In this document: one piece after another, positions 17,108 to 24,512 of the stretch
Layout: the number at the start of each line of letters is the position of its first letter
How positions within the stretch are numbered: position 1 is the stretch's first letter
Assembly: GCA_028280505.1 (NCBI GenBank)
Contig: JANQLO010000075.1
Location: 1 to 47,028, forward strand
Direction of reading: 5' to 3'
Length of the DNA stretch: 47,028 nt
Source: Chromatiales bacterium
GTDB lineage: Bacteria; Pseudomonadota; Gammaproteobacteria; Chromatiales; Chromatiaceae
Translations under genes and position numbers: made by a program
Notes under the pieces: generated by a model
What the model saw: only the letters and a program-made list of their open reading frames with translations
Told to the model about the DNA's origin: nothing
The model's database searches: none

Positions 17108-17322
17108 TTTGTTCATTCGTAACCCTCCTTTTGATACTTATCCAGAGGGTTTCAACGTGGATTCACAGACGACCACCACCAAATCTCTATCCGTCGTGAT
17201 TGCTCACGGTGACATACCACGGAAACCGTCGTCTTTCGTCGGTCGATCCGGACTTTGAAAAGATGTGGGGGTGGGGACAATCCACCGTTGTGTTGATGGG
17301 GTGATGGATTGACGGCCCCTTC

Positions 17323-17433
17323 ATGACAAACGAAACCCTCATCCATCCGGAATCGTTATCCGACGATCAACTCGATGAATTTGGGGTTTGTTTGTCACGG
17401 GATGAATTGGATGAGTCGATCGGACTCGTATAA
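17323..17433 (+). CDS. Possible 36-residue ORF
   Basis: ATG to TAA reading MTNETLIHPESLSDDQLDEF and ending in SIGLV; it is acidic with several Asp/Glu-Leu repeats. There is no good ribosome binding site and no recognised family. Its stop codon coincides with the first bases of the left inverted repeat, so it may be a truncated gene end left by the insertion. Low confidence. Confidence 0.2.
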   Translation: MTNETLIHPESLSDDQLDEFGVCLSRDELDESIGLV

Positions 17434-17530
17434 GAACAATCTTCCTAGTTATTTCCGTCACCCTTCAGCCGAAACCGCTGCGTCACCCTTCGATTCGTGC
17501 TCAGTGGAGGTTGATTGATCCGTTACGGTA
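17431..17530 (+). repeat. Left arm of a 100-bp inverted repeat
   Basis: The reverse complement of 24051-24150 aligns over all 100 bases with 10 mismatches, and 42 bases in a row (17439-17480) are identical. Within the arm GTCACCCTTC occurs twice, 25 bp apart (17457 and 17482). The two arms enclose 6.5 kb with exactly the five glycan genes. No target duplication is visible outside the arms. They could be ends of a transposon-like unit or two opposed copies of a decayed insertion sequence. Confidence 0.9.
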
Positions 17531-17686
17531 CCCCCCGGATGCACAGGAGGACGAAAGATTCGTGACGGGTGGAGCCGTGCTCGAAAACCGATGCGCCACC
17601 CGGTAATCGCGTGAAACACAATCAGTAGTTTAGATGTTGCTGATCAAGCGATATCATAATCTTTGTCAGCAAGAGTTTTACCAACG

Positions 17687-18670
17687 ATGTCGACTGATCA
17701 CGGAGATCTTCAACAACGCCTGATGCGCCCGCTGCTTTGGTCGATCCTAGCGGCAGTGGCGCTTTATGGCGGCTCCATGATCGTCAGTGACCTCAATGCG
17801 GTCGGTGAGTCGATCGCGAAGCTGGGGCTTGTCGGTTGGGTGATCGTGCTGGGTCTGTCGTTGGTCAACTACGGCCTGCGGTTCGTTCGCTGGGAGATCT
17901 ACTTGCGCCGCCTGCATAGCCCGATACCCATGCTACGCAGCTTGGCGTATTATCTCGGCGGCTTTGCCTTCACGACCACGCCCGGCAAGGCCGGAGAAGC
18001 GGTCCGGTCTTTGTATCTAAAACGTCACGGCGTGGCCTATGTTCATAGCCTCGCGGCATTTTTCACTGAGCGCTTCGTCGATCTGGTCGCAATGGTGCTG
18101 CTCGCACTTGCCGCAGCCCTGACATTTCCGGACTACCGGTGGCCGGTATTGATCGTCGCATTGCTGGTGATAGCCCTTTTACCGCTCATCCATGCCAGAT
18201 TTGTTCACGCCTTCTTCGACCGGCAGTTGCAGCGAATCCCGGCAGATAAGCTCCGTACCGCCGGGTCACGGCTGCTGGAACTGCTGCGCTCGTCTTCTAC
18301 GTTGTTGCGATCGGCTCCGCTCTATGCCGGTGTTGTACTGGCGCTGATAGCTTGGGGCGCGGAAGGCGTGGCGTTTCACGTCATACTTCAAAAGCTTGAG
18401 ATCGAAACATCCTTAGGGCTAGCAGTGGGCATCTACTCGGTCAGCGTGCTAGCTGGCGCTTTGTCCTTCATTCCAGGTGGTTTGGGCAGCACGGAGGCCG
18501 TGATGATCTTGCTGCTGACACTAGTGGGTGCTGATACGCCCACGGCGGTCGCCGCAACCCTCATTTGTCGACTTGCCACGCTGTGGTTCGCCGTCATCAT
18601 TGGCGGCGCCGTACTAGCCGCATTGGAAGTCAACAACAAAGTTGCCCGCAAACCGGCATCGGGCGTGTAA
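17687..18670 (+). CDS. Flippase-like integral membrane protein (LPG synthase TM / UPF0104 family)
   Basis: 327 residues with about eight membrane helices. Family marks are NYGLRFVRWEIYLR, GGFAFTTTPGKAGEAVRSLYLK, AFFTERFVDLVAMVLL, and SFIPGGLGSTEAVMI near the C-terminus. The fold is shared with the membrane domain of lysyl-phosphatidylglycerol synthases; stand-alone members are often called flippase-like and sit in glycan clusters. As the first gene before a polyprenyl-phosphate arabinose set it is a reasonable candidate to move the lipid-linked sugar across the membrane, but this is inference. The ATG at 17687 is chosen over an upstream TTG (17663). Confidence 0.8.
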   Translation: MSTDHGDLQQRLMRPLLWSILAAVALYGGSMIVSDLNAVGESIAKLGLVGWVIVLGLSLVNYGLRFVRWEIYLRRLHSPIPMLRSLAYYLGGFAFTTTPGKAGEAVRSLYLKRHGVAYVHSLAAFFTERFVDLVAMVLLALAAALTFPDYRWPVLIVALLVIALLPLIHARFVHAFFDRQLQRIPADKLRTAGSRLLELLRSSSTLLRSAPLYAGVVLALIAWGAEGVAFHVILQKLEIETSLGLAVGIYSVSVLAGALSFIPGGLGSTEAVMILLLTLVGADTPTAVAATLICRLATLWFAVIIGGAVLAALEVNNKVARKPASGV

Positions 18671-18681
18671 GGCCAGCAAAG

Positions 18682-20145
18682 TTGGAATCGACAGACCACA
18701 AGGATGCTCTCGCCGAGGATGCCAATCCCCCACGGCCGCTTGTCGTCGATTTAGACGGCACGCTGATTCGCACCGATCTGCTGGTGGAATCCGTGTTTGC
18801 GTTGTTGAAGCGCAACGCCCTGTTTGTATTCTTGCTTCCGCTGTGGCTCCTCAAAGGGAAAGCGCATTTCAAGCATGAGATTGCACAACGCGTCGACATT
18901 GACGCTGGGCCGCTGCCTTATCACGAGGAGTTTCTTGATTACCTCAAGGCGGAGCATGCGACAGGTCGCAGGCTCGTGCTGGCCACGGCCTCAAACGAGA
19001 AGTTCGCCGAGGCCATCGCGCTCAATCTCGGCATGTTCCACGACGTGTTGGCAAGCAATGCGACGGTGAATCTTTCCGGGCGGCGCAAACTCAAGCGACT
19101 GAGAGAGCTCTTTGGTAATCATGGCTTCGACTATGCCGCCAATGCGATGGTCGATCTCCCTCTGTGGGAAGCGGCGCATCGTGCTTTGCTCGTTAATCCT
19201 GAACGCGGCGTTAAGACGGCAGCCGAGCGACAGAGCCGGGTAGACCAAGTCTTCGACGACCGCACCGGCAGTCCGCTAAAGCGCTACCTCAAGGCCTTGC
19301 GTTTACACCAGTGGCTGAAAAATCTGTTGATCTTCATACCATTGTTGATGGCGCACCGCTTTGGCGAACCGCTCCTCGTCGGCCAGGCGTTCCTTGCGTT
19401 CGTGGTGTTTGGTCTGTGTGCCTCCAGCGTCTACTTGCTCAACGATTTGCTCGACCTGCCGGACGACCGCCAGCATCCGACCAAGCACAATCGACCGTTT
19501 GCGGCGGGCAGTATCTCGATTGTCAACGGCGCCTTATTGATTCCCGGCTTGCTCATCGGGGCGTTTTCGCTCGCGCTTCTATTACCCATCGAGTTCGTTG
19601 GGGTGCTGGCGCTTTACTACGCCATCACTCTGGCGTATTCACTCAGGCTGAAGCGGGCGGCCCTGGTGGATGTCCTGACGCTCGCGGGCCTTTATACCAT
19701 TCGCATCATCGCCGGTGCGGCTGCGGTATCGGTCATACCGTCATTCTGGTTGTTGGCCTTCTCGATGTTTCTGTTCTTGAGCCTCGCACTTGTCAAGCGG
19801 TTCACCGAGCTACTGGCGATGCAGCAACAAGAAAAGACGACGTCATCGGGGCGCGGCTACAGCAAGATCGATCTTGAGACGCTCTCGCAATTCGGCAGCG
19901 CCAGCGCCTACATGTCGATCCTTGTATTAGCGCTCTACATCAACAGCGAAGCGGTACGCGATCTCTACACGCACCCGGAAGTCATTTGGCTTCTGTGTCC
20001 GTTGCTCCTCTATCTGGTGATGCGGATCTGGTTACTGGCGCGTCGAGATGAACTGCATGAGGACCCTGTGGTATTCGCAATTCAGGATCGGCGCAGCCAA
20101 TGGCTGGTCGGTGTTGGTGCGATTCTGCTGTGGCTGGCGATATGA
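18682..20145 (+). CDS. HAD phosphatase-UbiA fusion, polyprenyl-phosphate phosphoribosyltransferase-like
   Basis: 487 residues. The N-terminal HAD domain (about 1-190) has motif I VVDLDGTLIRTD, motif II LATAS and motif IV MVDLPLWEAA. The UbiA domain (about 200-487, eight or nine helices) has the Mg/diphosphate motifs NDLLDLPDDRQHPTKHNRP and YSLRLKRAALVDV. It resembles mycobacterial DPPR synthase Rv3806c, which joins PRPP to decaprenyl phosphate; the fused HAD could then remove the 5-phosphate. Azorhizobium NoeC, used to arabinosylate Nod factors, has the same fusion as I recall. The start is uncertain: TTG at 18682, 11 bp after the flippase gene, is the first start codon past that gene's stop. 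Confidence 0.85.
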   Translation: MESTDHKDALAEDANPPRPLVVDLDGTLIRTDLLVESVFALLKRNALFVFLLPLWLLKGKAHFKHEIAQRVDIDAGPLPYHEEFLDYLKAEHATGRRLVLATASNEKFAEAIALNLGMFHDVLASNATVNLSGRRKLKRLRELFGNHGFDYAANAMVDLPLWEAAHRALLVNPERGVKTAAERQSRVDQVFDDRTGSPLKRYLKALRLHQWLKNLLIFIPLLMAHRFGEPLLVGQAFLAFVVFGLCASSVYLLNDLLDLPDDRQHPTKHNRPFAAGSISIVNGALLIPGLLIGAFSLALLLPIEFVGVLALYYAITLAYSLRLKRAALVDVLTLAGLYTIRIIAGAAAVSVIPSFWLLAFSMFLFLSLALVKRFTELLAMQQQEKTTSSGRGYSKIDLETLSQFGSASAYMSILVLALYINSEAVRDLYTHPEVIWLLCPLLLYLVMRIWLLARRDELHEDPVVFAIQDRRSQWLVGVGAILLWLAI

Positions 20146-20146
20146 C

Positions 20147-21469
20147 ATGACAAGCAGACGTTATCAATCGTGGGGACGTTATCCGAAGGTGGATCAAGAG
20201 CCGCGCAGCGTGTACTGGCGCGATGATCCTCTACCTATAGAGCCGTCCGCAGAAAAGACGTTCCTCCCGTTCGGCAATGGTCGGAGCTACGGCGATGTCT
20301 GCCTGAATGAAGGTGGCGCACTGCTGGATTGCCGACACTTGGGTCGCTTCATCGGCTTCGATCCCGAGACAGGCGTGATTCGCTGTGAGGCGGGCGTGCT
20401 TCTCTCCGAGATCCTGCAGCTGACCGTCGCCAAGGGTTGGTTCCTGCCAGTGACGCCCGGCACGCAGTTCGTGACCGTCGGTGGCGCGATCGCTAATGAC
20501 GTCCACGGTAAGAATCACCACAAAGCCGGAACGTTCGGCCAGCATGTGCGGTGTTTCGAGTTACTGCGGTCCGATGGCGCCCGAATGCTCTGCTCGCCGA
20601 ACGAGAACCACGAATTCTACCGGGCTACCATAAGTGGCCTGGGCCTGACCGGTGTGATTACCTGGGCCGAGATCCAGTTGCATCCCGTCAATAACGCCTA
20701 TATCGATCACGAGATCATTCGTTACAAGAACCTCGATGAATTTTTCACGCTGGCGCGCGAATCCGATCAGGCCTTCGAGCATACGGTGGCGTGGATCGAC
20801 TGCTTAGCGAAGGGTGATCAGCTTGGACGTGGCTTGTTCATTCGGGGCAATTACGCCAAGGCGTTCGAAGGGAAGGCGCACAAACCCTCGAAGTTCCACC
20901 TCACATTTCCGGTCAACCCGCCATTTGCATTGATCAATGGAGTGACGCTCAAGCTATTCAATACGCTGTACTATCGCAAACAATGGTCGGATCGTGTGCA
21001 GGGCTTGGTGCACTACCAGCCGTTTTTCTACCCCCTTGATGCGATTAATGATTGGAACCGCATCTACGGCTCGAAGGGGTTTTTCCAATACCAATGCGCG
21101 GTACCCACTGATCATATGGAGGGTGCGATACGCGAGATACTGGCGCGCATCGGTAGAGCCGGCGTCGGGTCATTCCTTGCCGTGCTCAAGCTGTTCGGCG
21201 ACAAACCCTCACCGGGCTTGTTGTCCTTCCCGCTACCCGGGGCGACGCTGGCACTCGATTTCCCCAACAACGGTGAGAAGACATTGCGACTACTCGATCA
21301 ACTCGACGAGGTGACCAGATCGGTGGGAGGTCGTGTGAATCCATCCAAGGATGCCCGTATGCAGCCGGGCGACTTCCAAAAGGGGTATCCGAACTGGACA
21401 AAGATGTCGGATTACATCGATCCACAAATTTCTTCGAGTTTCTGGCGACGGGTGACGGCAAGCGTATGA
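20147..21469 (+). CDS. DprE1-like FAD oxidoreductase (decaprenylphosphoryl-ribose 2-oxidase type)
   Basis: 440 residues. The FAD-binding N-terminal half reads GNGRSYGD (43-50), VTPGTQFVTVGGAIANDVHG (102-121) and KNHHKAGTFG, nearly the same as mycobacterial DprE1, including the histidine at 120. The C-terminal substrate domain has FFYPLDAINDWNRIYG, FFQYQCAVP, LKLFGDKPSPGLLSFPLPG and the catalytic-type lysine in SKDAR (K401). The cysteine that benzothiazinones attack in M. tuberculosis aligns with A369 here. The enzyme would oxidise the ribose C2 hydroxyl of the lipid-linked sugar. It starts one base after the UbiA stop. Confidence 0.9.
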   Translation: MTSRRYQSWGRYPKVDQEPRSVYWRDDPLPIEPSAEKTFLPFGNGRSYGDVCLNEGGALLDCRHLGRFIGFDPETGVIRCEAGVLLSEILQLTVAKGWFLPVTPGTQFVTVGGAIANDVHGKNHHKAGTFGQHVRCFELLRSDGARMLCSPNENHEFYRATISGLGLTGVITWAEIQLHPVNNAYIDHEIIRYKNLDEFFTLARESDQAFEHTVAWIDCLAKGDQLGRGLFIRGNYAKAFEGKAHKPSKFHLTFPVNPPFALINGVTLKLFNTLYYRKQWSDRVQGLVHYQPFFYPLDAINDWNRIYGSKGFFQYQCAVPTDHMEGAIREILARIGRAGVGSFLAVLKLFGDKPSPGLLSFPLPGATLALDFPNNGEKTLRLLDQLDEVTRSVGGRVNPSKDARMQPGDFQKGYPNWTKMSDYIDPQISSSFWRRVTASV

Positions 21470-22203
21470 GAAAGACACTGATCATCGGGGCGACTTCCGC
21501 GATCGCTCAAGCGACTGCGCGCCTGTTTGCCGAAGCAGGAGATGCGTTGTTCCTTGTGGCACGAAACGCCGACAAACTTGCCGCCACTGCAGATGATCTC
21601 AAGCAGCGTGGTGCATCGACTGTCCACACCGCGACGCTGGATGTCCTCGATTACGATCAACATAAATCCGTGATCGACGCTGCCATTGAGGCGCTGGTGG
21701 GTCTTGATCTTGTTCTTATTGCCCACGGCACCTTGCCAGATCAAAAGGCTTGTGAGCAGTCGTTCGAACTCACAAGGAAAGAGTTCGAGATCAATGCCCT
21801 CAGCACAATTTCCCTGCTGACTCACCTAGCAAACCACTTTGAGCGGCAAGGGCAGGGAACGATAGCCGTGATTTCATCCGTGGCAGGAGATCGCGGAAGG
21901 CAGAGTAACTATGTGTACGGCTCAGCCAAAGGGGCTGTAACGATCTATCTTCAGGGACTGAGGAATCGCCTTTACAAGTCCGGCGTTAGCGTTCTAAGTG
22001 TAAAGCCAGGATTTGTCGATACTCCAATGACCACTGCATTCGACAAAGGCGCCATGTGGGCTTCGCCAGAGCAGATCGCTTTGGTAGTTACCAAGGCCAT
22101 CAGAAAAGGGAAAGACGTCGTCTACGCTCCGTGGTTTTGGCGCTCCATTATGCTGGCCATCAGATCAATCCCGGAATTCTTGTTCAAGACGCTCAGGCTG
22201 TGA
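21466..22203 (+). CDS. DprE2-like short-chain dehydrogenase
   Basis: 245-residue SDR. The nucleotide-binding turn is GATSAIAQATARLFA, the active site is ISSVAGDRGRQSNYVYGSAK with the Ser and YxxxK, and PGFVDTPM follows. The C-terminal part, GKDVVYAPWFWRSIMLAIRSIP, matches the hydrophobic tail of DprE2, which reduces the 2-keto intermediate to arabinose with NADH. It overlaps the DprE1 gene by ATGA, as expected for two subunits of one epimerase. A generic SDR would not be placed so, and the pairing makes the call firm. Confidence 0.88.
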   Translation: MRKTLIIGATSAIAQATARLFAEAGDALFLVARNADKLAATADDLKQRGASTVHTATLDVLDYDQHKSVIDAAIEALVGLDLVLIAHGTLPDQKACEQSFELTRKEFEINALSTISLLTHLANHFERQGQGTIAVISSVAGDRGRQSNYVYGSAKGAVTIYLQGLRNRLYKSGVSVLSVKPGFVDTPMTTAFDKGAMWASPEQIALVVTKAIRKGKDVVYAPWFWRSIMLAIRSIPEFLFKTLRL

Positions 22204-22282
22204 AAGTACTATCTCGGATTTCACTCGGAGTTAACGAATCTCAACTGTAAGGGACCTAGAGTCGCTCGTTTGGATTGTAGAA

Positions 22283-23926
22283 ATGCGTATTGACTACTTC
22301 ATACTTGCAACGATTGTCGCTGTTCTATACGGAGCCCTCATCTTCGCTGTTGGGCCATACGCATGGGACGATGGCGCCATTACGCTCAGCTTTGCTCGCA
22401 CTTTAGCGGAGAGCGGCCGGTTTTCTCTCACTCCGCTTTCCGATGTGACTGAGGGTACATCTTCGCTACTGTACGTATTTCTGTTTGCAGGGATGTGGAA
22501 AGTCCTCAACCCCGACTTCTACAGTGCGGTCTTGATGGGGCAGGTTGTCAGCTTGGGCTTTCTGATTACCAATACGTTGCTAATTTATGAATTCAGTTGC
22601 CGTGCCTTGAGTTCGAGATTATCCGCGATTGCTATTGCAGGCTTCTACGTGCTTATTCCGATGAACTTCCGTGAAGTCATTAACGGGATGGAAATGCTGG
22701 CCTTTGGAACCCTTTTGTTGTTGTACGCCAAGGCCTATTCACATCAGGGCCGTCTGGCGCTGGCACTGATCCCCCTGCTTTTGTTGTGCCGGTTCGAGGC
22801 GGTTTTGTATCTAGGGTTTGCAAACCTCATGATTTACTTACTAGCCCGGGACGCTGAGACAAGAGTATTTTCAAGAAACAATTTGGCGCTGTTGGTTAGC
22901 CTGTTTTTGCTGCTAACGATAGTGAGATTAGGTGTTTTTGACACATACTTACCAAACACGATCTGGGCCAAACTAAATCCGCCTTATTCGCTTGATGGGC
23001 TTTCGGCTTTACGCAATAAGCTCTACGGCGGCGCGGAGTACATCACAGTATTTGGCCCTATATTGGCGAGCATTGGAGTTCTATTGGCGCTATCCAGAAA
23101 GAAGTACAACTTCTCCACCATTGAATTGTGGCTAACTGTCGCGTTCCTGATTTTTGCTTTTGCAGCCGGAAAGAACTGGGGATATGACGGCAGGATGGTA
23201 CTCGGCATGATGCCTTTGTTGATTCTCTGGAACACCGAACTGGCTGCGGTTCTGACGAGAGAACCTGATGGCTCCCCACGTCTCCAGAGGGGGGTTCCTG
23301 CTGTTGTATTTCCGCTGGCGTTAACGCTGGTTGCTAATCTCAGCCTTCTCGAAGGGACTTTGCATATTGCTCGCAACGGTTATAAGTGGGCGAATGAGAA
23401 AGAAAGCAACGGCGAAGAGTACGAGACCGGCTGGTACGGCGTAACACCCGAAAACTACAAGTTGACCGGGGAAGCGATCACAGAGCTGTCCCGAGCGCTA
23501 GGTTTGGAGAACACTCGGTTCGCTGTACCCGACGTCGGTGGACTTGGACTGTGCTGCGATAATCTACGGGTTCTTGATATTGCCTTGCTGACGAGCCCCT
23601 TCCTCGCGCACGAGGGATACGAAGGCTTGGAGCAGTATTTTGAAAGAGAGCAGCCCGATTTCATTCAAACACATGGAATTTGGTCCAAGGTCTCGGGTAT
23701 CTACGACAAGAAATTCTTCAGCGAAAATTATTCACCGTTGATTTTTCGGAATACTCTCATCTGGGCGAGAAAAGATCATTACGAAAAGCTGTTATCAAGT
23801 AACAAATGGAATTTCAGAATCATAAATTCTGATGAGATTCGTCAAGCTCGTTACGCTCAATTTGACTATGACCAGCCTTTTCTCGCAGAGCACCGTATCT
23901 TGAACGCGCTGCCGTTCGTAGAGTAA
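22283..23926 (+). CDS. GT-C membrane glycosyltransferase, AftB-like
   Basis: 547 residues with about nine membrane helices in the first 375 residues and a soluble C-terminal domain. The first periplasmic loop reads YAWDDGAITLSFARTLAESG, then VTEGTSSLLYVFL. This order (acidic DD pair, R/N-rich helix, V-EG-TS) is the pattern of AftB-type arabinofuranosyltransferases that use decaprenyl-phosphate arabinose. NGMEMLAFG and LCRFEAVLYL also fit. It is the last gene before the right inverted repeat, 79 bp after the DprE2-like gene, and looks AT-richer than the rest. It is the probable user of the sugar donor; the acceptor is unknown. Confidence 0.72.
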   Translation: MRIDYFILATIVAVLYGALIFAVGPYAWDDGAITLSFARTLAESGRFSLTPLSDVTEGTSSLLYVFLFAGMWKVLNPDFYSAVLMGQVVSLGFLITNTLLIYEFSCRALSSRLSAIAIAGFYVLIPMNFREVINGMEMLAFGTLLLLYAKAYSHQGRLALALIPLLLLCRFEAVLYLGFANLMIYLLARDAETRVFSRNNLALLVSLFLLLTIVRLGVFDTYLPNTIWAKLNPPYSLDGLSALRNKLYGGAEYITVFGPILASIGVLLALSRKKYNFSTIELWLTVAFLIFAFAAGKNWGYDGRMVLGMMPLLILWNTELAAVLTREPDGSPRLQRGVPAVVFPLALTLVANLSLLEGTLHIARNGYKWANEKESNGEEYETGWYGVTPENYKLTGEAITELSRALGLENTRFAVPDVGGLGLCCDNLRVLDIALLTSPFLAHEGYEGLEQYFEREQPDFIQTHGIWSKVSGIYDKKFFSENYSPLIFRNTLIWARKDHYEKLLSSNKWNFRIINSDEIRQARYAQFDYDQPFLAEHRILNALPFVE

Positions 23927-24050
23927 TGAGAACCTAAAAAAAGAACTAAATCTGCGCGGTTTGCTTTCATTCAGAATTTGAGCTGACGAGCGTCCGTCAA
24001 GCAGCAGCTTTGGGCAAACCGCCGACCCCTTTTCCAGCTGACCTGAGGGT

Positions 24051-24150
24051 CACTGTAACGGGACAATCAACCTCTACCCAGCACGAATCGAAGGGTGGCA
24101 CAGCGGTTTCGGCTGAAGGGTGACGGAAATAACTAGGAAGATTTTTCTTA
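24051..24150 (-). repeat. Right arm of the 100-bp inverted repeat
   Basis: It is the inverted partner of 17431-17530 at about 90% identity, with mismatches concentrated at the inner end, toward the genes. The outer end (24150) falls in a run of A and G with no similarity to the sequence left of 17431. An 86-codon minus-strand reading frame across it (23997-24257) has no recognisable features and is not called. Confidence 0.9.
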
Positions 24151-24257
24151 AGGAAAAAAGAAAAGATGTTAGCCCGCCCTTTTGGGGTGACCGGGGGACA
24201 ACACGCGGAAGGGTGATCGATTCCTTGCGGTGGACGGTCTACCGGAATCGATCCCAT

Positions 24258-24284
24258 TGGGTTCGATTCCCATTACCCGCTCCA
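24258..24284 (+). pseudogene. tRNA-Gly, 3' half of a split tRNA gene
   Basis: The 27 bases cover most of the T stem, T loop TTCGATT, CCCAT, acceptor strand TACCCGC, discriminator T and CCA. The acceptor strand pairs with GCGGGTG at 16954 and not with the intact tRNA-Gly at 17034 (which ends TGGCCGC). The first T-stem pair appears lost (T opposite T), so the break is at about position 49. Without the anticodon arm it cannot be a working tRNA. Confidence 0.8.
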
Positions 24285-24299
24285 ACTTCGTGTCGCAGA

Positions 24300-24509
24300 T
24301 CAGATCCCCATGATCCATTTGATAACCGATTTGGCGATGAAGCCCAGCATGCCAAACGCCAGCACGAAAAAGAGCACGAAGGCGCCAAACTTGCCGGCGT
24401 TCGACTTGCGAGCGAGATCCCAGATGATGAACAGCATGAACCCGATCATCAGGCCCAGGCCCCAGGTCATGCCGAAGTCGGCGATTTGCTCTTCCGTCAG
24501 GCCAAACAT
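24300..24509 (-). CDS. DUF2788 small membrane protein
   Basis: 69 residues, MFGLTEEQIADFGMTWGLG at the N-terminus, then two hydrophobic helices (about 14-32 and 40-60) separated by the basic segment DLARKSNAGK. This matches the DUF2788 family in length and pattern; function unknown. It begins three bases after the DUF2189 gene ends, so both are one transcript. Its stop lies 15 bp from the split tRNA-Gly 3' half. Confidence 0.82.
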   Translation of the reverse strand: MFGLTEEQIADFGMTWGLGLMIGFMLFIIWDLARKSNAGKFGAFVLFFVLAFGMLGFIAKSVIKWIMGI

Positions 24510-24512
24510 GGC

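Larger units (their letters stand above)
17108..17686 (+). other. 579-bp gap at the left end of the insertion
   Basis: No convincing gene fills this stretch between the intact tRNA-Gly and the flippase-like gene. It holds the left inverted repeat (17431-17530) and one possible 36-codon ORF (17323-17433). The 3' part, with AT-rich sequence near 17625-17680, is the likely promoter region for the five-gene operon, but no clear -35/-10 pair stands out. Confidence 0.5.
23927..24299 (+). other. 373-bp gap at the right end of the insertion
   Basis: No gene is supported. The stretch holds the right inverted repeat (24051-24150), a purine-rich run with a short palindrome (around 24140-24163), a 10-bp perfect inverted repeat with a 19-base loop (24215-24224 with 24244-24253), and the 3' half of the split tRNA-Gly (24258-24284). 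Confidence 0.6.

Noticed and set aside
17034..24284. An ordinary tRNA-targeted island with the intact tRNA as attL and the 3' half as attR
   Set aside because: The 3' half at 24258 ends in TACCCGC and the intact tRNA in TGGCCGC, so they are not direct repeats beyond the universal T loop; no integrase is present.
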